From NCBI GenBank assembly GCA_949284175.1, contig CASDVE010000018.1, positions 1-64,000 of the forward strand: 64,000 bases of DNA. Direction: 5' to 3'. This document shows positions 52,735-61,593 of this stretch, in pieces. This DNA comes from an uncultured Eubacteriales bacterium. GTDB lineage: Bacteria > Bacillota > Clostridia > Lachnospirales > Lachnospiraceae. The notes below the pieces were generated by a model. That model searched no databases. It was not told the DNA's origin and saw nothing but the letters and a program-made list of their open reading frames with translations. The position numbers and the translations under genes are program-made. Position 1 is the stretch's first letter. Every line of letters starts with the position of its first letter.

Positions 52735-52823
52735 AGGCAGCGAATCATGCAAGAGCATTTAGGCTCTTATATGACGACTGCTCGCAAACGTGAGAAAATC
52801 ATATAACGTGTTTCTCATCGTCT
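52735..52823. repeat. Dispersed intergenic repeat, copy F
   Basis: AGGCAGCGAATCATGCAAGA at the start and ACGTGTTTCTCATCGTC at the end; aligns full-length with copy B. GTGAGAAA and TTTCTCAT form a stem. Confidence 0.7.
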
Positions 52824-55234
52824 TAGAGAATTAGTAAGATTTCATTTTCCTCTTTGAGAAGAGAAGAGTCGATATAGTTTGTTTCGAGTTCTTTGCCATT
52901 AAGCATAATTTTCTCACATCCAGATTCTTTTCCATTTGGATTTTCTACAAGGATATGCAGTTTTTTACCACGAAAGCTTTTCGTGATTTCAAAGTTTTTC
53001 CAGTCTTTTGGAATGGATGGTGAAAGTCTGATACCATCCATATCAGGACGAAGACCTAGAATACCTTCTACACATCCAACCATAACAGTTGATGCTGTTC
53101 CAGTTAACCAATGTACATGGGACCGACCGAAATGTTTGCTTGATTTACCTTCTGTAAACTGTCCATAACAATAAGGTTCTAAACAGCGGATTTCAGCTTT
53201 ATCATTTTGAGCAGCAGGAGCATTTTCCATAAAATAAGTAAATGCTCGTTCTCCATGTCCACATAGAGCTTCTGCAAGAATCAGCCATCCTTGAGATTGA
53301 GAGAAAACACCAGAATTTTCTTTTGTACCTTGGTTGTAAATAACAGCGAGGGCACCATCAAAGGCATGGGCATGATATGGGGGATCCATTAGGATAGCAC
53401 CATATTCTGTATTGAGACGTTCATAAACATTTTTGAGAGATAGATCCGCTTGGGTTTTGCTTGCAAAACCACTAATAACAGCCCAGCTTTGTGGGTTTAA
53501 CCACATATTAGCTTCAGGATCTTTGGCTGCACCAATTCGTTCTCCTGCTTCTGTATATCCACGGATGAATCGATCGTTATCCCAACAAAAATTTTGGATT
53601 TTTTCCGCAATTTCTTTTTGTTTTCTATTTAAATAAAGAATGTAAGTTTCATCTTGTTTATATTCAGCAAATATTTTTAGTATTGTCATAGCATAGTAGA
53701 ACTGTAATGCAACAAAGGAGGATTCTCCATTTGCTCCAAGACGTAGACAATCGTTCCAATCAGCATAGAGTCCAGCTGGTAAGCCATGAGATCCCAAATG
53801 TTCAAAAGAAAAATTAATAGCACGTTTCAAGTGGTCATAAACAGTACCCTTATCTTTATTGGCATAAGGGATAATTTCATCAAGGAAATCCTTATCTCCA
53901 GTTTCAGCAATATATTTATATACAGTTGGGAATAGCCAAAGGGCATCATCTGCGCGATAGGCTGGATGTCCTGTTTCTTGTACATAAGATGCATCATCAG
54001 GGGTATCTTCATGTCCTGGATTATGAGTGAATTTTACGAGAGGTAACCCTCCACCATTGTCTACTTGAGCTGAGAGCATGAAACGGATTTTTTCCAAAGC
54101 CATTTCTGGTGCGAGATGAATGATACCTTGAATATCTTGTACAGTATCACGATATCCATAACCGTTGCGTAAACCACAGTAGATAAAAGAAGCAGCACGT
54201 GACCAAATGAAAGTCATAAAGCAGTTGTAGGCATTCCATGTATTGATCATAGTATTAAATTCAGGGCTTGGTGTATTTACTTTGAGATTATCCAGTTTTT
54301 TATACCAATCTGATTTGAGAATATCAATTTCTTTTTCAACGGTTTCTTTCGGATTGGAATAGGTATCAATGAGTGTAGCGGCTTCCATAGAAGGTTTCAT
54401 TCCAAGTAAAAAGACAACGGTTTTTGTTTCACCTGGCTTTAGAGAAACTTTACAAGAAAGGGCACCACAAGAATTTTCGTTATAGCTTGTCACATTTCCA
54501 AGATCACCAGATATAACTCCATTTGGATTGCCATATCCATGATATCTTCCAAGAAAATGTTCTTTATCGCCGCAGTATGAGGAAACTTCAGCGCCTGCAA
54601 TACCAAAGAAACGTTCTGTGACATTTTTTTCATCGACTTGTTCATCATTAGGAAGAGCATCTAAGTTGCCATGGATCTGTTGTGTAATTCGATTTTTCTC
54701 AAATAATGTTCTGCTAATAAAAAGTGAATATTGTAGGTTTACTTGATCTTGTTCGTAATTGGAATGATTTGTAAACTCAGCGTATCCAGTTAGCGTAAGT
54801 TCTCTTGTGAGGGCAGAATCATTTGTTACAGAAAGACTCCATACTTCATAAGATTTTCCCAAAGGAACATAGTAAAGTGCTTCAGAAGAAATGTTGTCAT
54901 AGTTTGCTGTCATTTTTGTATATCCGATTCCATGACGACATTCACTTTTATAGTGATTCAGATCTTTGCCAACAGGTTGCCATGAAGCAGACCAGTAGTC
55001 ACATGATTGGTTATCTCTAATGTAAAGATACCGTCCAGGTTGGTCAAAGTTATTGAAAACATAGCGAAGAATTCTTCCGTTTGCACCAGATTTTGCAAAA
55101 CTGTATCCACCTGCATTATTAGAAATGATTGCACCATATTCAGGAGAACCTAGATAATTTACCCAAGGCGCAGGAGTATCAGGGCGATTAATTACATATT
55201 CTCGATTTTTATCATCAAAATATCCATATTTCAT
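52823..55234 (-). CDS. GH94 cellobiose phosphorylase-like enzyme
   Basis: 803 residues, the length of cellobiose phosphorylase. Signature stretches are present: YLGSPEYGAIISNNAGGYSF near residue 28, CGLRNGYGYRDTVQDIQGI near 355, and YADWNDCLRLG near 480, where the Asp is the general acid in GH94. It cleaves beta-1,4-linked cellobiose with phosphate to glucose 1-phosphate and glucose. Linkage could differ (cellobiose versus other beta-glucobioses); I rate cellobiose highest from length and motifs. Second gene of a two-gene - strand operon, 26 bases after the other GH94 gene. Cytoplasmic. Confidence 0.9.
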   Translation of the reverse strand: MKYGYFDDKNREYVINRPDTPAPWVNYLGSPEYGAIISNNAGGYSFAKSGANGRILRYVFNNFDQPGRYLYIRDNQSCDYWSASWQPVGKDLNHYKSECRHGIGYTKMTANYDNISSEALYYVPLGKSYEVWSLSVTNDSALTRELTLTGYAEFTNHSNYEQDQVNLQYSLFISRTLFEKNRITQQIHGNLDALPNDEQVDEKNVTERFFGIAGAEVSSYCGDKEHFLGRYHGYGNPNGVISGDLGNVTSYNENSCGALSCKVSLKPGETKTVVFLLGMKPSMEAATLIDTYSNPKETVEKEIDILKSDWYKKLDNLKVNTPSPEFNTMINTWNAYNCFMTFIWSRAASFIYCGLRNGYGYRDTVQDIQGIIHLAPEMALEKIRFMLSAQVDNGGGLPLVKFTHNPGHEDTPDDASYVQETGHPAYRADDALWLFPTVYKYIAETGDKDFLDEIIPYANKDKGTVYDHLKRAINFSFEHLGSHGLPAGLYADWNDCLRLGANGESSFVALQFYYAMTILKIFAEYKQDETYILYLNRKQKEIAEKIQNFCWDNDRFIRGYTEAGERIGAAKDPEANMWLNPQSWAVISGFASKTQADLSLKNVYERLNTEYGAILMDPPYHAHAFDGALAVIYNQGTKENSGVFSQSQGWLILAEALCGHGERAFTYFMENAPAAQNDKAEIRCLEPYCYGQFTEGKSSKHFGRSHVHWLTGTASTVMVGCVEGILGLRPDMDGIRLSPSIPKDWKNFEITKSFRGKKLHILVENPNGKESGCEKIMLNGKELETNYIDSSLLKEENEILLIL

Positions 55235-55260
55235 TTTAGTGTATATATCCTTTCTTTTAA

Positions 55261-57960
55261 TTAAATTAATGTTACAGTAATTATGTGTCTTTCATCTGAA
55301 AGCTCCATAAGTGTCTTACGGGAAAGAATTACATAGGAGTCTTCAATTGTTGGTATGTTAGTTGTATCGCAAATAGCCTTTTCTATTGTATATTTAGGGA
55401 AATCTTTATTTGATTTATTCTCATAAATAATTTCAAAGGATTTGCCAGCAAACGTGAGGGAAATGGAAGTAACCCTATTTTCATCAAAGTGTTCGGCTAA
55501 AAGTTTTGGATACAATATTAAATCTCCAGCAGAACCCTTTACACCAAATACTTCTGTTATTATAGTCAGCATAAACCAACTAGCAGCACCAGTTAGATAA
55601 TGATACATACCTCTTCCGTCAGGACGGAAATATTCAGGAATTCCAGGATAGATACGGCTCGTATTAAAATTCAAAGCGGTATCTGCTAAAGTCTTTAATG
55701 CTTTCCAACCTTCAATAGCAAAACCACGACGGTATAAAGCGTTTGCATACATCACAGTCATATGGGAAAAAACAGCTCCATTTTCTTTCTCGCCATAGGC
55801 GAATCCAAACATACGACCCATGTCAAATTTGAGTTCTTGAAAATCTGTATTTAAACGATAGCCACCACATTCTTTTTTATAAAGATAGTGATCAGCACTT
55901 TTTACAATTTTTTTAATTTGTTTATCAGTTGCGGTACCACCCATGATAGCAAAAACTTGTCCAGTTAGCATCATGCGAATGTTATCATTGTGTAGACCTT
56001 CGACTGCTAGTCCATGATTGTCATAATAACTATTGAACCATCCCTCATCTTCGGAAAAATCAATCCACTCATTTTTTCTTAAAGATTCTTTTAGCCATCT
56101 AGCTTTTTGGATTAGATTACAAGCGAGGAATTGGAGAGAAAAGCTTAATCGTTTACCACTAATATTATGTTTACAACGAGATGTGTAATCGGATAAAAGT
56201 TTATGTTTTTTCTCTATATTGTTGTAAATAGAAGAATCATCATTAAGAAGGGGCTCAATTTCTTCTAAAAGTTCAACAGTTTGGTTAGGATATACACTGT
56301 CGAGAAGGCGAATCATAGTGGCAAGTTCTATTAAATTCCCAGCGTAGGCGTATGTAAATGCTACACTTTCTCCACGTTCTGAAGCCATATCTAGAGCATC
56401 ATTCCAATCGGCTCCACGTAATCGATATATATTATGTTCTCCTACATCGTAAAAAGCAGTAAGCTGTTGAAGTAATAAATGTTCTAGAATGCTCCCAGTA
56501 TAGATATCACCAGCCGTTGTGAGCTGTAGGTTTCCATAATCCTCTGTCCATAGAGAATCTATTTCCATTCCTCGTAGGATTTGAGCATCTTTAAAATATG
56601 GTGCCTGTTGAGTTAAAATTTCAATATCTCCGGTTTGATCAATGTAGAGTTTTGTTGTCATTAACGGCCAGAGGGCATGATCCATCCAGACTCTAGAAAT
56701 ACCATTTCTATCAGCAAGAAAATTGCCATCACCATTACCAATAATAGTAGCGTTGGTTCCATCAATACGAACACCACCATAGTTTTTAACAATCATTTTA
56801 CCAACATCTTGAGGATCCATTAATAAAAGAGAAAGACAGTCTTGCCATAGATCTCTCCAACCACGTCCACCTCTTCCATAATCATGATGAGGAAGGAAAG
56901 AACAACCAAATAAACGACGTAAAAAAGGTTGAAAACTAATCCATTTCATAAGAAGATCAAAATTATTATTATGAGTATGGAATGATACATTGACTTTATC
57001 TTGCCAATACTGTTTTGTATCTGATAATGCTTTTTGTATTTTGGTTGTATGATTATATTTTTCTAAAATGTTAGGAATATTTTCTTCCTTATCTTCGATA
57101 CCAAGAAGAATAATAAAGTCTTTTGTTTCACTAGGAGCAAGAGTAAATTGATCAAAACGGAAAGCCCCCATTGCTTCTTTACCAGCATAATTTCCATGGG
57201 GTTGGAATCCAGGATATTCTTCATATACAGCACGAGGATGAGTATAGCTTCCGCCCTCTCCAATAAAAGCTTCAACTGTTGGATAAAAACTTTCAGGGGT
57301 ATTTCCTTCTCCTGTATATCCGCTAACATAGTAAACTTTATGATTTGGTAGATGCCCTCTTTCGTCAAAAGTCATAGTTGGACATACAAAAACTCCATTT
57401 TCTGTTGTTTTGATACGGTGTAACATAGAAGTTACATTTCGATGATCACGAATATTATCTGCACCTCGGCCATAAATAGGAATAGCAGCATAAGCAGATA
57501 GAGTTTGAGTCATATTTGATTCGTTTGAAATTGTTATGTATATGATCTCTACATTATCATCTTTGGGTATAAAAGAGGTAACTTCTGAAGATATTAAAAA
57601 ATGTTTTGATACACGTTTTAATGTTTGCCACATAAATCCAGCAGTCAATTCACTTTCGTCGTTTTGAGAAGAGAATTTTGTAATTTCTTGTTCGGCAGAT
57701 GTACCAAAGACAGAATAGGCACCTATATTATCTCCTGTAATCCAGAAATTTCGTGTAGAACGATTATTATGAAGATTTTCTGAGCTAACGGGTTCCAACA
57801 GAAAAGTGCTTTGATCAATTTTAATGTCTCCACCACCATTTGGTGTAATAGAACTTTTTAATCCTTTTTCTGAGGCTAAAGGGAAATATAGGTAACTGAT
57901 ATTCTCAGGTTGTTTAACGGTAAAAGTGCCATTCTTATCATTAAAATGTAAATATTCCAA
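55261..57960 (-). CDS. GH94 phosphorylase, laminaribiose-phosphorylase-sized
   Basis: About 899 residues, clearly longer than the cellobiose enzyme beside it. The GH94 core is present: YGRGGRGWRDLWQDCLSLLL near 360, RGADWNDALDMA near 510 with the catalytic Asp, then MFGFAYGEKENGAVFSHM near 720. The size and motifs fit the laminaribiose (beta-1,3) or related group rather than cellobiose; the exact linkage is inference. A TTG at 57958-57960 follows AAAGGAG at proper spacing and gives EYLHFNDKNG as the N-terminus; the ATG at 57978 lies inside the ribosome-site context. First gene of the - strand operon. Confidence 0.85.
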   Translation of the reverse strand: MEYLHFNDKNGTFTVKQPENISYLYFPLASEKGLKSSITPNGGGDIKIDQSTFLLEPVSSENLHNNRSTRNFWITGDNIGAYSVFGTSAEQEITKFSSQNDESELTAGFMWQTLKRVSKHFLISSEVTSFIPKDDNVEIIYITISNESNMTQTLSAYAAIPIYGRGADNIRDHRNVTSMLHRIKTTENGVFVCPTMTFDERGHLPNHKVYYVSGYTGEGNTPESFYPTVEAFIGEGGSYTHPRAVYEEYPGFQPHGNYAGKEAMGAFRFDQFTLAPSETKDFIILLGIEDKEENIPNILEKYNHTTKIQKALSDTKQYWQDKVNVSFHTHNNNFDLLMKWISFQPFLRRLFGCSFLPHHDYGRGGRGWRDLWQDCLSLLLMDPQDVGKMIVKNYGGVRIDGTNATIIGNGDGNFLADRNGISRVWMDHALWPLMTTKLYIDQTGDIEILTQQAPYFKDAQILRGMEIDSLWTEDYGNLQLTTAGDIYTGSILEHLLLQQLTAFYDVGEHNIYRLRGADWNDALDMASERGESVAFTYAYAGNLIELATMIRLLDSVYPNQTVELLEEIEPLLNDDSSIYNNIEKKHKLLSDYTSRCKHNISGKRLSFSLQFLACNLIQKARWLKESLRKNEWIDFSEDEGWFNSYYDNHGLAVEGLHNDNIRMMLTGQVFAIMGGTATDKQIKKIVKSADHYLYKKECGGYRLNTDFQELKFDMGRMFGFAYGEKENGAVFSHMTVMYANALYRRGFAIEGWKALKTLADTALNFNTSRIYPGIPEYFRPDGRGMYHYLTGAASWFMLTIITEVFGVKGSAGDLILYPKLLAEHFDENRVTSISLTFAGKSFEIIYENKSNKDFPKYTIEKAICDTTNIPTIEDSYVILSRKTLMELSDERHIITVTLI

Positions 57961-58001
57961 AATTAATACTCCTTTCATATTTTTTTTTGTTTATAGTGCT
58001 A

Positions 58002-58030
58002 ATTATACAGAAAGTTATTTGTTCAGTAAA
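58002..58030 (-). promoter_or_regulatory. Promoter of the GH94 operon
   Basis: On the - strand TTTACT, 17 bases, TATAAT (58007-58002). It lies beside the 21-bp inverted repeat. Confidence 0.55.
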
Positions 58031-58043
58031 ATAAAAAACTATA

Positions 58044-58092
58044 AAAAATGTCAAAATTATGACATGAAATGTGTCATAATTTTGACATTTTT
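58044..58092. promoter_or_regulatory. 21-bp perfect inverted repeat in the divergent promoter region
   Basis: The left arm at 58044-58064 starts AAAAATGTCAAAATTATGA, and the right arm at 58072-58092 is its exact reverse complement; loop TGAAATG. It sits between the GH94 and sugar-ABC operons and could be an operator for both, or a transcript hairpin. Confidence 0.6.
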
Positions 58093-58128
58093 GGATAAAT
58101 TATAATATATCGTCAATTGGAATTTTGA

Positions 58129-58134
58129 TATAAT
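58129..58134 (+). promoter_or_regulatory. -10 element for the sugar ABC operon
   Basis: TATAAT with no good -35 at 16-18 bases, so an activator (perhaps the AraC-type protein) may be needed. Confidence 0.45.
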
Positions 58135-58192
58135 TTAGTCACTATTAGGCAGAAGCCGTAAAAATTCTAATAAATGTAAGGAGGATTTTTTA

Positions 58193-59575
58193 ATGAAAAA
58201 ACAAGTAGTGGCGATGGTATTAACTGTAGTTACAGCAACTGGACTGTTAGCTGGATGTGGAAATTCGGCTAGTCCAAACTCTGATACAGATGGAGCAGGG
58301 GAAGGGAAAGTTATTAATATTTATTCATGGAATGATGAATTTCGTACACGTGTAGAAGCCATCTATCCAGAAGTAGAAAAGACATCTACGGATGGAACAG
58401 TGACAACATTAAAAGATGGAACAGAAATTCACTGGATTATTAATCCAAATCAAGATGGAGTATATCAACAAAAACTTGATGAAGCTCTTTTAAAACAAGC
58501 AGATGCGGCACCAGACGATAAGGTTGATATTTTCTTGTCAGAAACAGACTATGTATATAAATATTCAGATGCAGATGCAGGGGTTGCAATGCCTTTAGAA
58601 GAACTTGGAATCGATCCAAGCAAAGATTTAACAGATCAATATGAATTTACAAAAACAACAGCATCTGATCAAAATGGAGTACAAAGAGGTTCTACATGGC
58701 AATGTTGTCCGGGGCTTCTTGTATATCGTCGTGATATTGCCAAAGATGTATTTGGAACAGATGATCCAGAGGTGATTGGAGAAAAAGTAAAAGATTGGGA
58801 TACATTAAAAGGAACTGCTGAAGAATTAAAAGCCAAAGGATATTATACATTTTCTTCCTATGCAGATACATTCCGCCTCTATGGTAATAGCATTGAACAA
58901 CCTTGGGTAACAACAGGAGAAAGCGTTGTTAAAGTAGATCAAAAAATTATGGATTGGATAAATGATTCAAAAGAATGGTTAGATGCAGGATATTTTGATA
59001 AAACAGTAAAAGGCCAATGGAATGATGATTGGAATAAAGCCATGAGCTCTTCTTCTAAAGTATTCGCATTTTTACTTCCGGCATGGGGAATTGACTTCAC
59101 ATTGAATCCTAACTGGGATGGAGAAGATGGAGCATGGGCAGTTACAAATCCACCACAAGAATATAACTGGGGAGGATCTTACATTCATGCGGCTACGGGA
59201 ACAGATAATCCAGAACATGTAAAAGATATTATTTTAGCTTTGACAGCAAATAAAGATAATTTACTTAAAATTTCTAAAGAGTATTCAGATTTTACAAATA
59301 CACAAAGTGGTATGCAAGAAGCAGCTACTGACGATGCAAACTTTGCTTCTGATTTCCTTGGGGGACAAAACGCATATAAATATTTTGCACCAGTTGCAGA
59401 AAATATTAAAATCGCACCTCTTTCTGCATACGATCAAGGTTGTGTTGAATTAATTCAGAATTCATTTGGAGATTATTTACAAGATAAAATTGACTTTGAT
59501 AAAGCAAAATCAAACTTTGAAACTGCAATCAAAGAACGTTATCCAGACATTACAGAAGTTCAATGGGCAGAGTAG
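58193..59575 (+). CDS. Sugar ABC importer substrate-binding lipoprotein
   Basis: 460 residues with a signal peptide and lipobox (GLLAGC, Cys at about residue 22). The mature part is a type-1 sugar-binding fold: VINIYSWNDEFRTR, then a conserved-looking AGYFDKTVKGQWNDDWNKAM and WGGSYIHAATGTDNPEHVK. Aromatic residues that stack on sugars are plentiful. Context (GH94 genes and a GH3 glucosidase) suggests a beta-gluco-oligosaccharide ligand. AAGGAGG precedes ATG 58193. Confidence 0.9.
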   Translation: MKKQVVAMVLTVVTATGLLAGCGNSASPNSDTDGAGEGKVINIYSWNDEFRTRVEAIYPEVEKTSTDGTVTTLKDGTEIHWIINPNQDGVYQQKLDEALLKQADAAPDDKVDIFLSETDYVYKYSDADAGVAMPLEELGIDPSKDLTDQYEFTKTTASDQNGVQRGSTWQCCPGLLVYRRDIAKDVFGTDDPEVIGEKVKDWDTLKGTAEELKAKGYYTFSSYADTFRLYGNSIEQPWVTTGESVVKVDQKIMDWINDSKEWLDAGYFDKTVKGQWNDDWNKAMSSSSKVFAFLLPAWGIDFTLNPNWDGEDGAWAVTNPPQEYNWGGSYIHAATGTDNPEHVKDIILALTANKDNLLKISKEYSDFTNTQSGMQEAATDDANFASDFLGGQNAYKYFAPVAENIKIAPLSAYDQGCVELIQNSFGDYLQDKIDFDKAKSNFETAIKERYPDITEVQWAE

Positions 59576-59589
59576 ATTAGAGCAATAGG

Positions 59590-59626
59590 CTGTATTTGTG
59601 GGGGAGTTACTACCCCACAAATACAG
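59590..59626 (+). terminator. Intercistronic stem-loop after the binding-protein gene
   Basis: CTGTATTTGTGGGG (59590-59603) and CCCCACAAATACAG (59613-59626) are perfect. No T-run follows. Such stems commonly stabilise binding-protein mRNA and give it higher expression than the permeases. Confidence 0.75.
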
Positions 59627-59652
59627 TCAGAAAAGAAAGGAGCCATATTTTT

Positions 59653-60609
59653 ATGAATAAAAAGCGTAAAAGTATCAGCTACGGAAAATGGGGATATTTA
59701 TTTATTCTTCCATTTTTCTTATGTTTTTTTATCTTTTCATTCATTCCGCTATTAGATACAATTCGATATAGCTTTTTTGAATATTATCGTTCAGGGATTA
59801 AAGAAATTGGACCTAATTTTATTGGGGTGGAAAATTATAAAAGTTTACTAGAATCTGATATGCTCAAGTATGCTGGAAACACTCTTATTTTATGGATCAT
59901 TGGGTTTATACCACAGGTTGTAGTAGCGTTAGTATTAGCTTGTTGGTTTTCTGATTTACGTTTAAAAATTCATGGAAAACAGTTTTTTAAAGTTGTAATT
60001 TATTTACCAAACTTAATTATGGCATCTGCTTTTGCAATGTTATTTTTTGCATTATTTTCTACCAATGGACCAATTAACTCTATTTTAGAATCAATTGGTT
60101 TTATTAAAGAACCAATTGATTTCCTTGGTTCTGTATTAGGAACGAGGAGTCTTGTTGGGCTAATGAACTTTTTAATGTGGTTTGGTAATACAACGATCAT
60201 GTTGATGGCAGCCATTATGGCAATTAGTAATGATATTTTTGAGGCTTCTGAAATTGATGGTTGTAATAGTATAAAGAGATTTTTCTATATTATTTTACCA
60301 TTGATAAGACCAATTCTTGCCTATACTTTAATTACATCTATTATTGGTGGACTTCAGATGTTTGATGTTCCACAGATTTTGACAAATGGACAAGGAAACC
60401 CAGATCGTACCTCTATGACATTAATTATGTTTTTGAATAGCCACTTAAAGAGTAAAAACTATGGTATGGCGGGAGCCTTATCTGTTTACTTATTCATTGT
60501 TAGTGGTATTTTATGTTTTATTGTATATAAAATGACAAATGATAATGATCCGGATGGTTCAAAACGTGCTGCTAAGAAAAAAGCAAAAGCAGAAAAAAGA
60601 AAGGGGTAA
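59653..60609 (+). CDS. Sugar ABC importer permease 1 (MalF-like)
   Basis: About 318 residues with six helices. The EAA loop (ASEIDGCNSIKRFFYIILPL) near residue 205 contacts the ATPase. ATG 59653 follows AAAGGAG; an in-frame ATG-less extension upstream crosses the stem-loop. Partners with the next permease. The C-terminus is Lys-rich. Confidence 0.9.
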   Translation: MNKKRKSISYGKWGYLFILPFFLCFFIFSFIPLLDTIRYSFFEYYRSGIKEIGPNFIGVENYKSLLESDMLKYAGNTLILWIIGFIPQVVVALVLACWFSDLRLKIHGKQFFKVVIYLPNLIMASAFAMLFFALFSTNGPINSILESIGFIKEPIDFLGSVLGTRSLVGLMNFLMWFGNTTIMLMAAIMAISNDIFEASEIDGCNSIKRFFYIILPLIRPILAYTLITSIIGGLQMFDVPQILTNGQGNPDRTSMTLIMFLNSHLKSKNYGMAGALSVYLFIVSGILCFIVYKMTNDNDPDGSKRAAKKKAKAEKRKG

Positions 60610-60616
60610 TAATAAT

Positions 60617-61462
60617 ATGAACTCAAAATCAGTAAATCGTGTGAGAAGTATTTTCGCACATATTGTACTCATTCTTTTATCATTTTTGTGTTTATTTTTC
60701 TTTTATATATTGATTGTTAATGCAACAAGATCACACGCGGATTTACAAAAAGGTTTCTCGGCATTGCCAGGAAATTACTTTTTTGAAAATCTTAAGAGCG
60801 TTGCAAATGATGGAAGTTTCCCTATGTTTAGAGGAATTTTAAACAGTTTGATTGTATCTACATGTTCGGCTGCAATCTGTACATATTTTTCATCCTTGAC
60901 GGCATATGGGTTATATGCATATGATTTTAAATTAAAAAAGGCAGCTTTTACTTTTATTATGGCAATTCTCGTAATGCCAACACAAGTAACAGCAATGGGA
61001 TTTTTAAGATTAGTAACAAATATGGGGATGTATGATTCCTTACTTCCTCTGATTATTCCATCTATTGCATCGCCAGCCGTTTTTTATTTTATGTATAGTT
61101 ATTTACAATCTTCGCTTCCATTAGCTTTAATAGAAGCAGCACGAATTGATGGTTCAGGAGAATTTAGGACGTTTAATCAAATTGTTATTCCGATTATGAA
61201 GCCAGCAATTGCAGTGCAGGCAATTTTCACATTTGTTGGTTCTTGGAATAATTACTTTGTACCAGCATTAATTATTCAATCAAAAGATAAAATGACAGTA
61301 CCTATTTTAGTTGCAACTCTTAGAGGAGCAGATTATATGAGCTTTGATATGGGAAAAATTTATATGATGATTATGGTGGCAATTGTGCCAATTATTATAG
61401 CCTATTTAATTCTTTCAAAATATATTATAGCAGGTATAACACTGGGTGGCGTTAAGGAATAA
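60617..61462 (+). CDS. Sugar ABC importer permease 2 (MalG-like)
   Basis: About 281 residues with six helices and EAA loop (EAARIDGSGEFRTFNQIVIPIM) near 175. ATG 60617 has AAAGGGG upstream and follows permease 1 by seven bases. No ATPase gene follows; as with many CUT1 importers, a shared MsmX/MsmK-type ATPase encoded elsewhere would be needed. Confidence 0.9.
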   Translation: MNSKSVNRVRSIFAHIVLILLSFLCLFFFYILIVNATRSHADLQKGFSALPGNYFFENLKSVANDGSFPMFRGILNSLIVSTCSAAICTYFSSLTAYGLYAYDFKLKKAAFTFIMAILVMPTQVTAMGFLRLVTNMGMYDSLLPLIIPSIASPAVFYFMYSYLQSSLPLALIEAARIDGSGEFRTFNQIVIPIMKPAIAVQAIFTFVGSWNNYFVPALIIQSKDKMTVPILVATLRGADYMSFDMGKIYMMIMVAIVPIIIAYLILSKYIIAGITLGGVKE

Positions 61463-61491
61463 TAGATAGTCGTTATATATTAATATTATAT

Positions 61492-61550
61492 GAGAACCTC
61501 CCTAGGATATCTTTTATTTTAGAAAAGGTTTACTAAGGAGGTTTTCTAAA
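61492..61550 (+). terminator. Imperfect stem-loop between permease and GH3 genes
   Basis: AGAACCTCC pairs with GGAGGTTTTCT, partly mismatched, with a weak T-run. May attenuate the GH3 gene. Confidence 0.45.
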
Positions 61551-61593
61551 TTTTAAATGAAATATAAGATAGGGATTTAGAAAGGTAACAAAT

